Shown one piece after another: positions 20,864 through 30,086 of a stretch of DNA of 50,768 nt (position 1 is its first letter; the number at the start of each line of letters is the position of its first letter). The notes beneath the pieces were generated by a model. It did not search any database and was not told the DNA's origin. It worked only from the letters and a program-made list of their open reading frames with translations. Both the position numbers and the translations under genes were made by a program. Where the stretch lies: the NCBI GenBank assembly GCA_009380095.1, contig WHSL01000013.1:1-50768 (forward strand), in the 5' to 3' direction. This DNA comes from Streptosporangiales bacterium. GTDB lineage: Bacteria > Actinomycetota > Actinomycetes > Streptosporangiales > Streptosporangiaceae.

Positions 20864-21544
20864 TCACCGAGCGGTGCGCCACTCATCGCTGAGTGCGCCC
20901 GCTTTGACGGCCGCGTGGACGGCCCGGGCGAGCGGCGCGCCCCAGCGGGAGCGCGGCCCGCCGAACGGGTCGGGCACGCCGCCGGTACGGGCCGCCACAC
21001 AGATCGCGTCGGAGGCCGTCCCGGTGCAGGCGAGGCCCGCGTCGAGCAGCCCCTGCACCTTCGCCTCGGTGGCGGTCGCGGCGGCGTTGACCAGCGCGGC
21101 GTCGCTCAGAGCCGCGGGCACGGCCACGACGATGTTGATCGTCCCGGGCACGTACCGTTCCGGCAGGCCGAGGCGGAGCTCGTCGAGCTCCGGGGAGGCG
21201 GCGGCCCAGGTGGGGCGGCCCAGGCCGACGGTCACCGCGGCCGCCACGCCGCCGTCCGTACGGACCCGTACGCGATCCACGGAGGCGGCGGTCATCATCG
21301 CCACCCCTGGCCCCTCCAGCCCCGCCCCCGCGGCGATCTCCCGCAGGTGCTCGTCCGGGTCCAAGCGCGCGTAACCCCCGCTCACCTGCGCGTTGAGCAC
21401 CCAGGACCGCTCACCGAGCCCACCCCCCACCAAGGAGCTCGCGACCACTCGCCACCCGGGACCGGCCCGCCAGGCCAGCGCGGCGAACCACGCGCCGTCC
21501 TCCTCGCGCTCGAACCGCTCGAGCCGCACCACAGCCTCCTTCAC
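20864..21544 (-). CDS. cbiZ: Adenosylcobinamide amidohydrolase CbiZ
   Basis: Hydrolyses adenosylcobinamide to adenosylcobyric acid, allowing imported incomplete corrinoids to enter cobalamin synthesis. 226 residues. The family-typical motifs are GGGLGERSWVLNAQV near residue 40, PGTINIVVAVPAALSDAALVNA in the middle, and CTGTASDAICVAA. GTG 21544 overlaps the ABC ATPase stop by 4 bp (GTGA). The upstream genes are a corrinoid-type ABC transporter under a B12 riboswitch, which supports the call strongly. Confidence 0.93.
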   Translation of the reverse strand: MKEAVVRLERFEREEDGAWFAALAWRAGPGWRVVASSLVGGGLGERSWVLNAQVSGGYARLDPDEHLREIAAGAGLEGPGVAMMTAASVDRVRVRTDGGVAAAVTVGLGRPTWAAASPELDELRLGLPERYVPGTINIVVAVPAALSDAALVNAAATATEAKVQGLLDAGLACTGTASDAICVAARTGGVPDPFGGPRSRWGAPLARAVHAAVKAGALSDEWRTAR

Positions 21545-22320
21545 CCGCCGGGGCGGACCAGGCGGACTTGAGGACGTCCGTCGGGATCGGTCTCCACGCG
21601 TACGCGAGCACCGTAGTGCCGGGCGATGGTGGCCGCCTCCAGCACCCGCGCCGGCGGGCCTTCCGCCACGGTCCGGCCGTCGACGAGCAGCAGCAGGCGG
21701 TCCGCGTACTGTCCCGCCAGCGTCAGGTCGTGCAGCGTGGAGATCACGGTGAGCCCGTCGTCCCGGCGCAGCCCGTCGATCAGCTCCAGCACCTGCTGCT
21801 GGTGCCCGAGGTCGAGCGCGGTGGTGGGCTCGTCCAGCAGCAGCACCGCGGCCTCCTGGGCGAGCGCCCGGGCGATCAGCACGCGCTGCGCCTCCCCGCC
21901 GGACAGCGCGCCCATCCGCCGGCCGGCGAGCCCGGTGAGGTCGAGCCGGCGCAGCACGTCGCGGGTGACGTCCCTGTCGTGCCGCCCCTCCCGGGCCAGG
22001 TAGCCGAGGTGCGGCGTCCGCCCGAGCAGCACGTAGTCGAAGACCGCGACCTCGGAGGGCAGGACCGGCTGCTGCGGCGCGTACGCGATCCGCCGCGCCC
22101 GCTCGCGCGGCGACATGCCGCCCAGCGGGGCGCCGTCCACGGTCACCTCGCCCTCGTGCCGCAGCACCCCGGCGAGCGTCCGCAGCAGGGTGGACTTGCC
22201 CGCGCCGTTCGGCCCGATCACGGCCAGCCACTCCCCCGCGCCGGCGGACGCGTCGACCCCGGTCAGGATGCGGTTGCCGTCCAGCGTCACCACCACCCCG
22301 CGGGCGCTTATCACGGTCAT
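21541..22320 (-). CDS. btuD: Corrinoid ABC transporter ATP-binding protein
   Basis: ATPase of the FecCD/BtuCD importer class. 259 residues. Walker A is GPNGAGKSTLL, the Q-loop AYAPQQPVLPS, the signature LSGGEAQRVLIARALA, Walker B VLLLDEPTTALD and the switch His STLHDL. ATG 22320 overlaps the permease stop by 4 bp (ATGA). Similar siderophore ATPases exist; the riboswitch and cbiZ point to corrinoids. Confidence 0.93.
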   Translation of the reverse strand: MTVISARGVVVTLDGNRILTGVDASAGAGEWLAVIGPNGAGKSTLLRTLAGVLRHEGEVTVDGAPLGGMSPRERARRIAYAPQQPVLPSEVAVFDYVLLGRTPHLGYLAREGRHDRDVTRDVLRRLDLTGLAGRRMGALSGGEAQRVLIARALAQEAAVLLLDEPTTALDLGHQQQVLELIDGLRRDDGLTVISTLHDLTLAGQYADRLLLLVDGRTVAEGPPARVLEAATIARHYGARVRVETDPDGRPQVRLVRPGG

Positions 22321-23336
22321 GGCGTGACCACCCGGGTGGCGCGGAGCACCAGCACGAAGATCGGCGCGCCGACGAACGCGGTGACCACGCCGATGGGCAG
22401 CTCGGCCGGCGAGACGAGGGTGCGCGCGGCCACGTCGGTGAGCATCATGAACGCCGCGCCGCCGAGCGTGGAGAGCGGGATGACGATCCGGTTGCCGCCG
22501 CCGGCGAGCCGCCGCACGATGTGCGGCACGACGATGCCGACGAAGCCGATGAGGCCGCTCACCGCGACGGCGGACGCGGTCGCCAGCGAGGCCGCGACGA
22601 GCACCGCCAGCCGGACCCGTACCGGGTGCAGGCCGAGCGCCGCGGCCTCGTCGTCGCCCACCGACAGCACGTCCAGCAGCCGCGCGTGCATCAGCAGCAC
22701 GACGATGCCCACGAGCGCGTACGGGGCCACCATCGCGAGCTGCCCCCAGTCCGCGATGAGCTGCCCCATGATCCAGGAGTAGATGCGCCGCAGCTCGTCG
22801 ACCCGCGCCTGCTGCACGAAGGTCTGCGCGGCGGCGAGGAAGGAGGACACCGCGACCCCGGCGAGCACCAGGTTGGCGGTGCCGCGCCGGCCGGCGGCCG
22901 TACCGAGGAGGTAGGCCAGCGCGACCCCGGCGAGCGCGCCGACGAACGCCGCCACCGGGACCAGCGCCTCGGTGCCGCCGAAGTAGCCGATCACCACGGT
23001 GGCGCCGAGCCCCGCCCCGGCCGCCGCGCCGAGCAGGTACGGATCCGCCAGCGGGTTGCGGAACACGCCCTGATACCCCGCGCCGGCCACGGCGAGCAGC
23101 CCGCCCACCAGCGCGCCACACAGCACCCGCGGCAGCCGCAGCTCGATGAGCAGGCTCTCCTGCACCGGCAGCAGCCCGGTGTCCAGGGACACCAACGGCA
23201 GCCGGTCCAGCAGCACGGCCGCGACCTGGCCCGGGGAGATCCGCGCCGCCCCGGTGACCATGCCCACCACGAAGGACACGGCCACCAGGGCGAGGACCAC
23301 GACGAGGTGGACCGGGCGCAGCCTGGCCGAGGTCAC
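22317..23336 (-). CDS. btuC: Corrinoid ABC transporter permease
   Basis: FecCD-family permease, 339 residues with about ten membrane helices. The family motifs are RLPRVLCGALVGGLLAVAGAGYQGVFRNPLADPYLLG near residues 68-105, and the ATPase-contact loop SVGDDEAAALGLHPVRVR, then GLIGFVGIVVPHIVR and the C-terminal ELPIGVVTAFVGAPIFV segment. GTG 23336 overlaps the btuF stop by 4 bp. Confidence 0.93.
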   Translation of the reverse strand: MTSARLRPVHLVVVLALVAVSFVVGMVTGAARISPGQVAAVLLDRLPLVSLDTGLLPVQESLLIELRLPRVLCGALVGGLLAVAGAGYQGVFRNPLADPYLLGAAAGAGLGATVVIGYFGGTEALVPVAAFVGALAGVALAYLLGTAAGRRGTANLVLAGVAVSSFLAAAQTFVQQARVDELRRIYSWIMGQLIADWGQLAMVAPYALVGIVVLLMHARLLDVLSVGDDEAAALGLHPVRVRLAVLVAASLATASAVAVSGLIGFVGIVVPHIVRRLAGGGNRIVIPLSTLGGAAFMMLTDVAARTLVSPAELPIGVVTAFVGAPIFVLVLRATRVVTP

Positions 23337-24274
23337 CGTCCGGCCGCCGCCTTGTTCACGGCGGCGGACACGGCGCGGGCGAAGTCGGCCACGCGCGGCC
23401 CCCAGCGGGAGGCGATGTCGTCGTCCAGCTCGACCACGTCACCGTTCTTGACCGCCTTGAGCTCGTCCCACGACGGCCGCTCGGCGACGGTCTTCGCGTC
23501 CTGCCCGCAGCACTTGGTGTCCGCGAGGAAGATCATGTCGGGGTCGGACTCGAGCACGTACTCCGAGGACAGCTGCGGATAGTCGCCGACCTGCTTCTTG
23601 GCCTTGTCGGCGATGTTGGTCAGCCCGAACATGCCGTAGACCTGGCCGACGAAGGTCTTCGAGGTCGCGGAGTACAGCGAGTTGTCCAGCTCGTGGTAGT
23701 AGGTCAGCGGCTTCGCCGGCTTCTTCGTCTCGTTGACGATCTTCGTCAGCTCGGCGCGCAGGTCCCGCGCGACCTTGTCCGCCTCGGCGGTGTGGCCGGT
23801 GGCGGTGCCGAGGTCGCCGAGCTGGTCGTACGTCTCGTCGAGCCTGGTCGCGGCGGGCACCTGCACCACCGGCACCTTCAGCTTGGTGAGCGAGGCGACG
23901 ATGCCGTCCGCGTCGTCGGCCAGCACCACGAGGTCGGGCGACTGCCCGGCGATGGCCTCGACGTTGGGCTTGAAGCCGGACAGCTTCGTCCGGGGCGCCT
24001 GCTTCGGGAAGTCGGACTGGTCGTCGACCGCGATGACCTGCTTTCCGGCGCCGATCGCGTACAGCATCTCGGTGCCGGTGGGGGTCAGCGAGACGATGCG
24101 CTCGGGCCGCTCGTCGATGGTGATCTTGCCGTTGGCGGCCTGCACGGTGGCGGGGAAGCCCCCGCCGGATGATTTCGGTCCGGCCTTGTCGCCGGTTGAG
24201 CCGGCGTCACAGCCGCTCAGAACGAGGGCGCCGAGCAGCGCGGCCACGACGGGGGTACGGAGGGTGGGCCTCAT
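23333..24274 (-). CDS. btuF: Corrinoid ABC transporter substrate-binding lipoprotein
   Basis: 313 residues. Lipoprotein signal with the lipobox LSGC (Cys at about 22), then a cluster-A-3 helical-backbone binding protein fold: RIVSLTPTGTEMLYAIGAG, the second-lobe LYSATSKTFVGQVYGMFG and VLESDPDMIFLADT. The Asp/Lys-rich lobe surfaces should dock on BtuC. Start ATG 24274 is inside a hairpin downstream of a B12 riboswitch, with GGGAG five bases upstream. First gene of btuFCD-cbiZ. Confidence 0.92.
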   Translation of the reverse strand: MRPTLRTPVVAALLGALVLSGCDAGSTGDKAGPKSSGGGFPATVQAANGKITIDERPERIVSLTPTGTEMLYAIGAGKQVIAVDDQSDFPKQAPRTKLSGFKPNVEAIAGQSPDLVVLADDADGIVASLTKLKVPVVQVPAATRLDETYDQLGDLGTATGHTAEADKVARDLRAELTKIVNETKKPAKPLTYYHELDNSLYSATSKTFVGQVYGMFGLTNIADKAKKQVGDYPQLSSEYVLESDPDMIFLADTKCCGQDAKTVAERPSWDELKAVKNGDVVELDDDIASRWGPRVADFARAVSAAVNKAAAGR

Positions 24275-24298
24275 CTGATCTCCCAGATGCCGATGAGG
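24269..24298 (-). promoter_or_regulatory. Start-codon hairpin, expression platform of the B12 riboswitch
   Basis: On the minus strand CCTCATC (24298-24292) is the exact complement of GATGAGG (24275-24269), which contains the btuF ATG. An alternative hairpin pairs CATCT with AGATG around GGGAGATC. In both, the ribosome-binding GGGAG is in the loop and the ATG is in the stem. This fits translational control by start-site sequestration. Confidence 0.6.
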
Positions 24299-24349
24299 TG
24301 GCGAGACCCGTAAGACGGATCACCCTTACCTCGAGGGTCGATGTCGTCG

Positions 24350-24495
24350 GCGGAGGCGAGGCGACCTGGCTCGTCCCCAGGGCATGACCTGGGGCTTCAC
24401 AGTTGCGGGACAGCGCCGGGATGAGAACCGGACTTCGCTCGCGCACCACCATCGGCTCGGCGACCAGCGCCGATGCCGATGGAACGGTATCAACA
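24350..24495 (-). ncRNA. Cobalamin riboswitch
   Basis: On the minus strand the conserved riboswitch core is readable: the CCGGTTCTCATCCCGG hairpin region (24420-24437), then CTGTCCCGCAACTGTGA (24413-24397), the P-stem CCCCAGG...CCTGGGG (24394-24375), and the B12-box-like GAGCCAGGTCGCC (24373-24361). Order and spacing match the AdoCbl-type family. It precedes btuFCD-cbiZ by about 80 bp. The exact 5' boundary is uncertain. Confidence 0.88.
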
Positions 24496-24590
24496 AGACA
24501 CGCCGATGGGTCCCTCGGAGGCACCTCCAAGCCCGCCGCCGGGGGCGTACCCTCGCTGGCACCCGGACGGACGGACCGAGGAGAGGCCCA

Positions 24591-25277
24591 ATGGCGCAAC
24601 CGGTGCGTGAGTTCGCACGCGGAGATGGACCCGGCGTCATCACCCCCGATGGCTGTGCTGTCGAGTTCTACTCGTTGCTGCACGCGGAGGGAGAGCCGGA
24701 GATCGTGCACAGGGCGGCCGGCGACGGCGCGTCCATACTCGAGCTCGGCTGCGGAGCCGGGCGGATGACCCACCCCCTCATCGATCTCGGGCACGCCGTC
24801 ACCGCCGTGGACGAGTCGCCCGAGATGCTGGAGAAGGTGCACGGCGCGACGAAGGTGCGCAGCTCGATCGAGAACCTGCACCTGTCCCGCCGCTTCGACG
24901 CCGTGCTGCTGGCATCGCAGCTGGTGAACGTGCCCGACGACGCGCTCCGCCGCGAGCTGCTCGCGGCCTGCCGCCGGCACGTACGGGACGGCGGCCACGT
25001 GATCGTGCAGCGCTCGCCCGCGTCGTGGTTCGACGTGAAGCCGCGCACCCGGATCCGCGGCGGCATCGCGTACCGGATCGCCGAGCTGGAGCCGCTGGAC
25101 GGCGGGCGGATGAAGATGACGATGATCTACACGGTGGGCGACAGGTCGTGGACCCACGCCTTCACCACCCGCGTGCTGGAGGACCCGGAGCTGGAGACGG
25201 AGCTCAAGTCCACCGGCCTGACCCTGGAGGAGTACCTCACCCCCGACCACTCCTGGCTGAGCGCCCGCCCCATCTGA
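24591..25277 (+). CDS. Class I SAM-dependent methyltransferase
   Basis: 228 residues. Motif I is SILELGCGAGRMTHPL, motif II VTAVDESPEMLEKV, and a later FDAVLLASQLVNVPD strand matches motif IV. The fold resembles methyltransferase-25 domains. The start ATG 24591 has GAGGAGAGG just upstream. It is divergent from btuF, starting about 100 bp beyond the riboswitch 5' end. The substrate is unknown; a corrinoid link is possible only by position. It converges with the next gene with a 21-bp gap. Confidence 0.85.
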   Translation: MAQPVREFARGDGPGVITPDGCAVEFYSLLHAEGEPEIVHRAAGDGASILELGCGAGRMTHPLIDLGHAVTAVDESPEMLEKVHGATKVRSSIENLHLSRRFDAVLLASQLVNVPDDALRRELLAACRRHVRDGGHVIVQRSPASWFDVKPRTRIRGGIAYRIAELEPLDGGRMKMTMIYTVGDRSWTHAFTTRVLEDPELETELKSTGLTLEEYLTPDHSWLSARPI

Positions 25278-25298
25278 CCGGAGCCCGGCGCGCCCGGC

Positions 25299-26132
25299 TC
25301 AGTGTTCGTAGAGGGCGGTGCGCAGGGCCCGGGCGGTGGCCAGGGCCTCGCCCGCGACCATGAAGAACAGCGGCCGGCGCTCGCCGTCGCGGGCCCGGCC
25401 GAGCAGGATCGCCACGTCGCCCACGCTGGCCGGGGCGACCTCCGGCAGCGAGCCCTCGCGGAACGGCACCCGCAGGTGGTACGACTCGCCCCAGGCGGCG
25501 TCGTCCTCCGGGGCCTGGATGAACACCAGGGCGCCGGGCCCGGCGAGCAGGGTGCCACGCCGCGGCCCGGAGTCCGGCCGCGGATGCGGCAGCGGCCCGT
25601 GCAGCACGCCGGTGAGCTCCAGCCGGGGCCGCCACTCCGGCGCGCTGCGCCGGGACAGCTCGCGGCTGAGCACGGCGGCGCCGGGCAGCCGGCCGTACGG
25701 CACCTTCGGCGCGTCCTCCGGCACGCTCTCGCTGGCCGGGAAGATCCACGGGTCCGGCATCTCCGGCCGGGGGCGGCGCTGCCGGGGCCGTACGCCCTCG
25801 CGCAGCCAGCGCGGCCGCAGGAAGCGCGGCATCCAGAACACGAACAGGAAGGCCAGCACGACCAGCACCAGCGCGGTGCCGACGAGACCCCACACCACCG
25901 GGCCCCACACCGTGCCGGTGGACGGCGCCAGCGCCGCGCCGCCGAGGAGCAGCGCGGCGACGCCGTACCAGGCCAGGGCCGGGCCGGTGAAACGGATGAA
26001 GGGGCTGCCCGACCACGCTCTCCAGCGGCCCGTGTACGCGAACATGCCGGCGAGCAGGGCGAGCAGCCCCACCCCGAACAGCACGGCGGCGAGCACGGGA
26101 CCGCTGGACAACGCGGCCGAAGGAGATGTCAC
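25299..26132 (-). CDS. Membrane protein of unknown function, three N-terminal helices
   Basis: 277 residues. Three hydrophobic segments lie at about 12-30, 47-69 and 78-101, followed by a basic stretch (RPRWLREGVRPRQRRPRP) and a soluble cytoplasmic domain of ~160 residues. The soluble part ends with a beta-rich region (TLLAGPGALVFIQAPEDD, YHLRVPFREG) and a helix. No family was recognised. Start GTG 26132. Downstream of smc on the same strand, with a ~100 bp gap. Confidence 0.75.
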   Translation of the reverse strand: MTSPSAALSSGPVLAAVLFGVGLLALLAGMFAYTGRWRAWSGSPFIRFTGPALAWYGVAALLLGGAALAPSTGTVWGPVVWGLVGTALVLVVLAFLFVFWMPRFLRPRWLREGVRPRQRRPRPEMPDPWIFPASESVPEDAPKVPYGRLPGAAVLSRELSRRSAPEWRPRLELTGVLHGPLPHPRPDSGPRRGTLLAGPGALVFIQAPEDDAAWGESYHLRVPFREGSLPEVAPASVGDVAILLGRARDGERRPLFFMVAGEALATARALRTALYEH

Positions 26133-26234
26133 GACCGGGATTCTGTCATCGCCGGACCACCACCAATGCCAGATGGGTCACATTTCGGATCAAGACCTTA
26201 CGCAGCAGGTCAGAACGCTGCACGCCGGACGGGA

Positions 26235-29200
26235 TCAGACGGCCTCCGCCTCGCGCATCCGCTGGCTGATCACGTTGGAGATGCCGTCGCCGCGCATGCT
26301 CACCCCGTACAGCGCGTCGGCGCACTCCATGGTGCGCTTCTGGTGCGTGATCACGATCAGCTGGGAGCTCTCCCGCAGCTCCTCAAGGATCATGATCAGC
26401 CGCTGCAGGTTCGTGTCGTCGAGCGCCGCCTCGACCTCGTCGAGCACGTAGAACGGCGACGGGCGGGCCTTGAAGATCGCCACCAGGAAGGCCACCGCGG
26501 TCAGCGACCGCTCCCCGCCGGACAGCAGCGACAGCCGCTTCACCTTCTTGCCCGGCGGCCGCGCCTCCACCTCCACCCCGGTGGACAGCATGTCCTCGGG
26601 GTCGGTGAGCACCAGCCGGCCCTCGCCGCCCGGGAACAGCCGGGCGAATATCTTCTCGAACTCCCGCTCCACGTCCCCGTACGCCGCCGTGAACACCTGC
26701 TCGACCCGCTCGTCCACCTCGGCGACCACGGTGAGCAGGTCGCGCCGGGTCTTCTTGAGGTCCTCCAGCTGGGTGGAGAGGAAGGCGTGCCGCTCCTCCA
26801 GCGCCGCGTACTCCTCCAGCGCCAGCGGGTTCACCTTGCCGAGCTGGGCGAGCTGCCGCTCGGCGGTCTTGGCCCGCTTGGCCTGCACCTCGCGCACGTA
26901 CGGCAGCGGCACCGCGTCCTCGGCGTCCGGCGGGGGCGGCACCGGAACGCTCGGGCCGTACTCCCGGATCAGCACCTCGACCTCGACGCCGAGCTCCTCG
27001 ATGGCGCGGGTCTCCAGCTGCTCCAGCCGCAGCCGCTGCTCCGCCCGGGTCACCTCGCTGCCGTGCACGACGCTGACCAGCTTCTCGTGCTCCACCGAGA
27101 GCTCCCGTACCCGCGTACGGACCACCTTCAGCTCGGCCTCGCGGTCCGCGCGCTCCCGCTCCGCGGTCTCCCGCCACTCGCCGGCCACGGCCAGCGAGCG
27201 CTCGATCCGGCGCAGCGCCTCCCTGCCCGCCGCGACCACGTCGGCCGCCACCTCGGCGTGGCGGCGGCGCCGCAGCCGCCGCTCCGCGGCCTGCTCGCGG
27301 GCCTCCCGCTCGCGCGCGGCGGCGCGCAGCAGCCCGTCCGCCCGGCCCGCGATGGCGCGGACGCGCTCCTCCGCCGTACGGACAGCGAGCCGCGCGTCCA
27401 TCTCCGCCGCGCGGGCGGCGGCACAGCGCTCGGCCAGCTCGTCCCGCATCGCGGTGTCGAGGGAGATCTCCTCGTCCGGTTCCGCCTCGGCGACCGCGAG
27501 CCGTTCCTCCAGCTCGGCGAGGCGCCGCAGGTCCTCCTCGCGGCCGGCCTCCGCCTTGGCGATGGACGCCTCGAGCCGCTCGGCCTCCCCGGCGGCTCCG
27601 CGCGCCTGCCCGCCGAGCCGGCCCACCAGCTGCGCGATCTCCGAACGCCGCCGCTCCGCCTCGCGGCGCCGGCCCGCGTACCGCTCGGCCTCGGCGACCG
27701 CCTGCGCGCGCTGCTCCTTGGCCTCGGCGAGCTCGGCGCGGAGCCGCTCGCTGTCGGCCGTCGCCTCGGCGAGCCGGGCGGTGGCCTCGTCCACGGCGGC
27801 CTGCACCTCGAGCAGGCTCGGTACGGCCGCGGTGCCGCCGTGCGCGAAGCCGCGGCCCAGCACGTCGCCGTCGCGTGTCACCGCCCGTACCCCGGGCACC
27901 GCCGCGACCAGGTCCGCCGCCGCGTCGAGGTCCTCCACCACGGCCACCCGGTCGAGCAGCACGGCCACGGCGGCGGCGATCCCCGGCGGGGCGGTCACCG
28001 CGTCGAGCGCGTACCGGGCGTGCCCGGGGAGCCGGGGCCAGTCGTCTCGGGGCGGCCCCGCGTGCGGGCCGGGGGGACCGCCGACGAGCAGGGCGGCCTG
28101 GCCCGCGTCCTCCTTCTTGAGCAGCCGCAGGGCCTCCGCCGCCGGCTCCGGGCCGGCCACGGCGACCGCGTCGGCGGCGCGGCCCAGCGCGGCGGCGACC
28201 GCCTCCCGTACGCCGGGTTCCACGGTGAGCAGCGCGGCGAGGGTGCCGAGCACACCGGACAGCCGCGTCCCGGCGGCGAGCAGTGTGCCGGTGCCGTCCT
28301 TGCGGTTCAGGGCCGGCTCCAGCGCGTCCTTGCGGGCGGCGAGGGCGGCGCGCTCGCGTTCCGCCAGCCGCTCCGCCTCGCGCAGCGTGTCCCGCCGCTC
28401 CTCGGCGGCGGTCACGGCCTCGCCGGCGGCGGCGATGGCGGCCTCCAGCTCGGCGTCGCCGTCCTCGGCGCCGTCGGACTCGGCGACCGCGCCCTCGTAC
28501 TCCGCCTGTGCGGAGGCGGCGCGGGATCGCGCCTCGGCGGCGGCCTCGGCGAGCCGGCCCACCTCGGACTCGCTCGCGGCGAGCCGGCTGCGCAGCGCGT
28601 CGACCCGGCCGCGCAGCTTGGCCAGGCCCTCGCGGCGGTCGGCGGCGGCCCGCTGGGCGGCGGAGACCCGGCGCTCCTCGGCCTGCAGCGCCTCTTCGGA
28701 GGTGGTGCGCTCGTCGACCACCGCGGCGGCGGCCTCGCGGGCCAGCTCCAGCCGCTCGGTGAGCTCCTCCTCCTGCTCGCGGATCTCCGCGGCCTCCCGC
28801 TCCAACTCCTCGGGGTCGCGGCCGCGCCGCTCGTCGGCGGGCTCGGCGGCGAGGTTGCGGTGCCGCTCGGCTGCGAGGTCGGTGCTGCCGCGCAGCCGCT
28901 CGCGCAGCTGGGAGAGGCGGTGGTACGTGTCCTGCGCGCGGCTCAGCTCGGGGGCCGCGGCGGTGGCCCGCTCGTCCAGCTCGGTCTCGCGCCGCTGCGC
29001 CTCGGCGAGGTCGCGCTCCACGTTCTGCCGGCGCTCCCGTACGGCCGCCTCGTCCGCCTCCTCCCGCTCCAGCCTGGTGCGCAGGGAGAGGACGTCGTCG
29101 GCGAGCAGCCGCAGCCGGGCGTCACGCAGCTCCGCCTGGATGATCGCGGCGCGCCGGGCGATCTCGGCCTGCCGGCCCAGCGGCTTCAGCTGACGGCGCA

Positions 29201-29792
29201 GCTCGGCGGTGAGGTCGGTGAGCCGGGTCAGGTTCGCCTGCATCGCGTCGAGCTTCCGCAGCGCCTTCTCCTTGCGCTTGCGGTGCTTGAGGATGCCGGC
29301 GGCCTCCTCGATCAGCGCCCGCCGCTCCTCCGGCCCGGCGTGCAACACCGTGTCGAGCTGCCCCTGCCCGACGATGACGTGCATCTCCCGCCCGATACCG
29401 GAGTCCGACAACAACTCCTGAACGTCGAGCAGACGACAGTGATCACCATTGATCGCGTACTCCGAGCCCCCACTACGGAACATCGTCCGCGTAATGGTCA
29501 CCTCGGTATAGTCGATGGGCAGCGCACCATCATGGTTGTCAATGGTGAGACTGACCTCGGCACGGCCCAGCGCAGGACGCGAAGACGTCCCCGCGAAGAT
29601 GACGTCCTCCATCTTGCCGCCGCGCAGCGACTTGACGCCCTGCTCCCCCATCACCCAAGCGAGCGCGTCAACCACGTTCGACTTACCGGACCCATTGGGC
29701 CCGACCACACACGTGATCCCCGGCTCGAAACGCAGGCTGGTGGCGGACGCGAAGGACTTGAAGCCGCGAAGCGTGAGGTTCTTCAGATACAC
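26235..29792 (-). CDS. smc: Chromosome partition protein SMC
   Basis: Condensin ATPase for chromosome organisation. 1185 residues, normal length. The N-terminal head starts VYLKNLTLRGFKSFASAT with Walker A VGPNGSGKSNVVDAL. Coiled coil runs from about 170 to 500, the hinge sits around 510-660 with its Gly-rich turn (RDGDVLGRGFAHGGT), then the returning coil to about 1010. The C-terminal head has the signature LSLLSGGERSLTAVAFL and Walker B FYVLDEVEAALDD. Start GTG 29792 with GGGAG upstream; the in-frame ATG at 29843 adds an Arg-rich lead unlike the family. Confidence 0.97.
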   Translation of the reverse strand: MYLKNLTLRGFKSFASATSLRFEPGITCVVGPNGSGKSNVVDALAWVMGEQGVKSLRGGKMEDVIFAGTSSRPALGRAEVSLTIDNHDGALPIDYTEVTITRTMFRSGGSEYAINGDHCRLLDVQELLSDSGIGREMHVIVGQGQLDTVLHAGPEERRALIEEAAGILKHRKRKEKALRKLDAMQANLTRLTDLTAELRRQLKPLGRQAEIARRAAIIQAELRDARLRLLADDVLSLRTRLEREEADEAAVRERRQNVERDLAEAQRRETELDERATAAAPELSRAQDTYHRLSQLRERLRGSTDLAAERHRNLAAEPADERRGRDPEELEREAAEIREQEEELTERLELAREAAAAVVDERTTSEEALQAEERRVSAAQRAAADRREGLAKLRGRVDALRSRLAASESEVGRLAEAAAEARSRAASAQAEYEGAVAESDGAEDGDAELEAAIAAAGEAVTAAEERRDTLREAERLAERERAALAARKDALEPALNRKDGTGTLLAAGTRLSGVLGTLAALLTVEPGVREAVAAALGRAADAVAVAGPEPAAEALRLLKKEDAGQAALLVGGPPGPHAGPPRDDWPRLPGHARYALDAVTAPPGIAAAVAVLLDRVAVVEDLDAAADLVAAVPGVRAVTRDGDVLGRGFAHGGTAAVPSLLEVQAAVDEATARLAEATADSERLRAELAEAKEQRAQAVAEAERYAGRRREAERRRSEIAQLVGRLGGQARGAAGEAERLEASIAKAEAGREEDLRRLAELEERLAVAEAEPDEEISLDTAMRDELAERCAAARAAEMDARLAVRTAEERVRAIAGRADGLLRAAAREREAREQAAERRLRRRRHAEVAADVVAAGREALRRIERSLAVAGEWRETAERERADREAELKVVRTRVRELSVEHEKLVSVVHGSEVTRAEQRLRLEQLETRAIEELGVEVEVLIREYGPSVPVPPPPDAEDAVPLPYVREVQAKRAKTAERQLAQLGKVNPLALEEYAALEERHAFLSTQLEDLKKTRRDLLTVVAEVDERVEQVFTAAYGDVEREFEKIFARLFPGGEGRLVLTDPEDMLSTGVEVEARPPGKKVKRLSLLSGGERSLTAVAFLVAIFKARPSPFYVLDEVEAALDDTNLQRLIMILEELRESSQLIVITHQKRTMECADALYGVSMRGDGISNVISQRMREAEAV

Positions 29793-29925
29793 GCGGCGGT
29801 CTCCCCTCCCCGAGCGCTCGTGCCAACCCCTCCGCACCCACACGCAAGGCCATCACGGCACACAACCAAGGGCTAAACCTTACCGGCGTGGGTCCCCATC
29901 GGGGCCGGACATCTGGGGCGGGGGG

Positions 29926-30016
29926 TGTCGGGGGGCGAAGCCCCCTGACATCGGGAGGTCCGGGGGGTCGTCCCCCCGGGAAGACATCGCGGGCACCGGC
30001 GAAATCGCGAAGCGAT
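29926..30016. repeat. Cluster of three palindromic elements between smc and the coiled-coil gene
   Basis: Three hairpins lie within 91 bp. (1) 29926-29950: an 11-bp stem (one G-T pair) around GCGAAGC, core GGGGGCGAAGCCCCC. (2) 29960-29979: CCGGGGGG, TCGT loop, CCCCCCGG. (3) 30004-30016: ATCGC-GAA-GCGAT. Elements 1 and 3 share the heptamer GCGAAGC, known from DNA biochemistry as an exceptionally stable mini-hairpin. They lie in the 294-bp gap between smc and the coiled-coil gene, so could be a terminator, a dispersed REP-like element or both. Confidence 0.7.
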
Positions 30017-30086
30017 GAGCAGCCGAAGCCGCCTCGGGCAAAAGGGAAGGCGGCGATGGCCACCGAACAGGCCTCGCCGCCCCGGA

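Noticed and set aside
25302-29876. A ~1500-codon open frame on the plus strand opposite smc
   Set aside because: It is antisense to a fully recognisable SMC protein; high GC removes stop codons from this frame. No domain is recognisable and there is no ribosome-binding site.
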